Assembly: GCA_032622095.1 (NCBI GenBank)
Contig: CP136063.1
Span: 180,895,956 to 180,959,955, forward strand
Reading direction: 5' to 3'
From: Siphonodentalium dalli
Taxonomy: Eukaryota > Mollusca > Scaphopoda > Gadilida > Siphonodentaliidae
DNA length: 64,000 bases
Shown: positions 62,970 to 64,000 of the stretch, piece by piece
How positions within the stretch are numbered: the first letter of the stretch is position 1
Layout of the letters: every line of letters starts with the position of its first letter
Position numbers and translations under genes: made by a program
The notes under the pieces: generated by a model
The model's database searches: none
Told to the model about the DNA's origin: nothing
What the model saw: only the letters and a program-made list of their open reading frames with translations

Positions 62970-63137
62970 GAAACAACATTGTTGGAGATTACTGACACCC
63001 TGATTGAGATAGCGGAGAATGATGATGATGAAGATGATCAGAGTGATTCTAGACTGATCCTGCAGCAAATTGCTCTGTACGCATTGAAGATCATAGCACG
63101 TTTCCTGGGGAATAAACATCCTGTTAAATCTAACAAG
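62970..63137 (+). CDS. HEATR1: HEATR1 exon 19 of window
   Basis: 56 codons, phase 0 to 0. The acceptor GTTTTTCGATTTAG ends at 62969; donor GTGGGT starts at 63138. Reads ETTLLEITDTLIEIAEN, an acidic NDDDEDDQSD linker, then IALYALKIIARFLGNKHP. Human has LVPDLLAIVQRKKKEGEEEQ...TALYTLKLLCKNFGAENP. It resumes exactly where exon 18 stops in the human alignment, so the 15-kb mosaic lies in one intron. Confidence 0.93.
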
Positions 63138-64000
63138 GTGGGTACGTCGTGAAATCAGAAAATTGAGACTCTCATCAGTAAAGATTGGAGAGTTATGTGA
63201 GGAGCATTTCAAGCAATTATGTTGTCATTATTTATTACTTATCAAATATCAAAAACTGAACCGATTATTACACCAGAAGGCAATAATGTATTGAAAAATA
63301 GTTGTGAGCAGGATTCTGTGTGGCAAAACTTCCAGTGATATCAAAGCTGGTTTGATTCCCAAGATTTGTGATCTGGTAGTTTCTATGTTCAGGCACATGG
63401 TCCCATGGTGAAATTTACCCTCTGTTGTCTTTTCACCACTATTAAAATTTATGTCGTCATATGGGCTTGTAGCTGAATCGACACTAAACCCCAGCCAACC
63501 CTCCTAGTTGAAATTTTTTTATTAGAGATATATATTTCTTGTGAGACCATTATTATTTGATAAGATGAATTCCAGATCTGCCATTTCATAATTCCTGAGG
63601 TTTTTAATTTCTTTGAAAACAAAATAAAAAAATATCAAGTCCAAAATTCTTAAAAAAAAAAAAATTACCAAAATAAAGCAACATTGTTGATCAGTTAAAG
63701 ATCGGGAGTAGCTGGTCGTAGGTTAGCGAATATATCCAATGCCTTCACTAAACATCTGGTTCCGTAATTCCTAGTTTTGCAATATTTATATGTGGATTCC
63801 CCAAAAAAGGTTTTCATTTATTTTGAATATATGACTATTGATGGTGCTACAATTCAATCTACCTAGATAGGGAACTCAGAACACATTTACCCACACATCC
63901 CATTCTCTGCAGTTATGAAAAATATGTATGTAGACAATTTCCCATAATATTATCAAATAAAAAAGGCCTGGTGCAAATGTTTCGCATTAGCTTCTAGAGA
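63138..64000. other. Intronic DNA to window end, no further exon found
   Basis: No frame matching the next HEATR1 segment (expected F.PVL...A..LI) was seen. A poly-A-like run AAAAAAAAAAAAA is near 63652-63664. Confidence 0.45.

Larger units (their letters stand above)
13735..63137 (+). other. HEATR1: HEATR1 (UTP10/BAP28) gene, 19 internal exons visible
   Basis: Large HEAT-repeat scaffold of the nucleolar small-subunit processome (t-UTP/UtpA group), needed for rRNA transcription and 18S pre-rRNA processing. Nineteen exons with GT..AG borders and compatible phases join into one 989-codon frame. The translated order follows the human protein from about residue 690 to 1700 as I recall it. Best landmarks are exon 13 (HNIMPVFTFMGANILRQDDA, human HNIMSIFTFMGANVMRLDDT), exon 16 (ETHTSKQLRHFKF-like) and exon 17 (FWKALLQK). 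The N-terminal ~680 residues and the C-terminal BP28CT domain are outside the window. Introns range from 266 bp to 15 kb. Between exons 2 and 3 the human protein is some 35 residues longer, so a small exon in 14269-19087 may have been missed. No frameshift or nonsense change was seen, so the gene appears functional. Confidence 0.93.

Overview
This window is from an animal nuclear genome, most likely a marine invertebrate. It holds spliced genes with GT..AG introns, is clearly AT-rich (about two thirds A+T by eye), and is crowded with DNA transposon remnants. Tandem-repeat elements built on ~160-190 bp units beside (CCGT)n runs recall the 'pearl' / Helitron-like elements first described from bivalves. 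That favours a mollusc or another lophotrochozoan, but the species cannot be fixed from this sequence.

The only gene I can place firmly is HEATR1 (UTP10/BAP28), a HEAT-repeat protein of the nucleolar small-subunit processome. It lies on the + strand from 13735 to 63137. I delimited 19 internal exons with matching splice phases, 989 codons in all, covering roughly the middle half of the protein. The start and the C-terminal BP28CT region lie outside the window. Bases 1-13734 therefore behave as a very long upstream intron, and 47962-62969 is a 15-kb intron.

Region by region: 1-1252 is a piggyBac transposase cut by the window edge and frameshifted near its C-terminal zinc-binding domain. 1272-13734 holds MITEs and foldback elements, a ~440-bp tandem array (4300-5900), a TTAA-flanked pair (6075-7036), a possible small minus-strand gene with an OB-fold-like look (8073-8435), a perfect-looking long hairpin (8864-9008), a 192-bp tandem array (10490-11371) and a 1.4-kb TA-flanked element (11817-13212). 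13735-47961 carries exons 1-18, with introns full of non-autonomous elements: a PIF/Harbinger-type element with dense octamer arrays, an internally deleted pogo/Tigger-type element with its helix-turn-helix still readable, a hAT-type element with an 8-bp target duplication, many TTAA-flanked piggyBac-type MITEs, and several pearl-like arrays. 48060-61500 is a GC-richer mosaic of mutually related repeats in both orientations, with recurring gag-like coding fragments and no recognisable polymerase. Exon 19 follows at 62970-63137.

There is no operon logic here: HEATR1 is the host gene and nearly everything else is mobile DNA lodged in its introns, several copies only tens of bases past splice donors. 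The possibly undescribed items are the 48-61.5 kb gag-like repeat family, the octamer-array Harbinger-type element and the palindromic foldback family.
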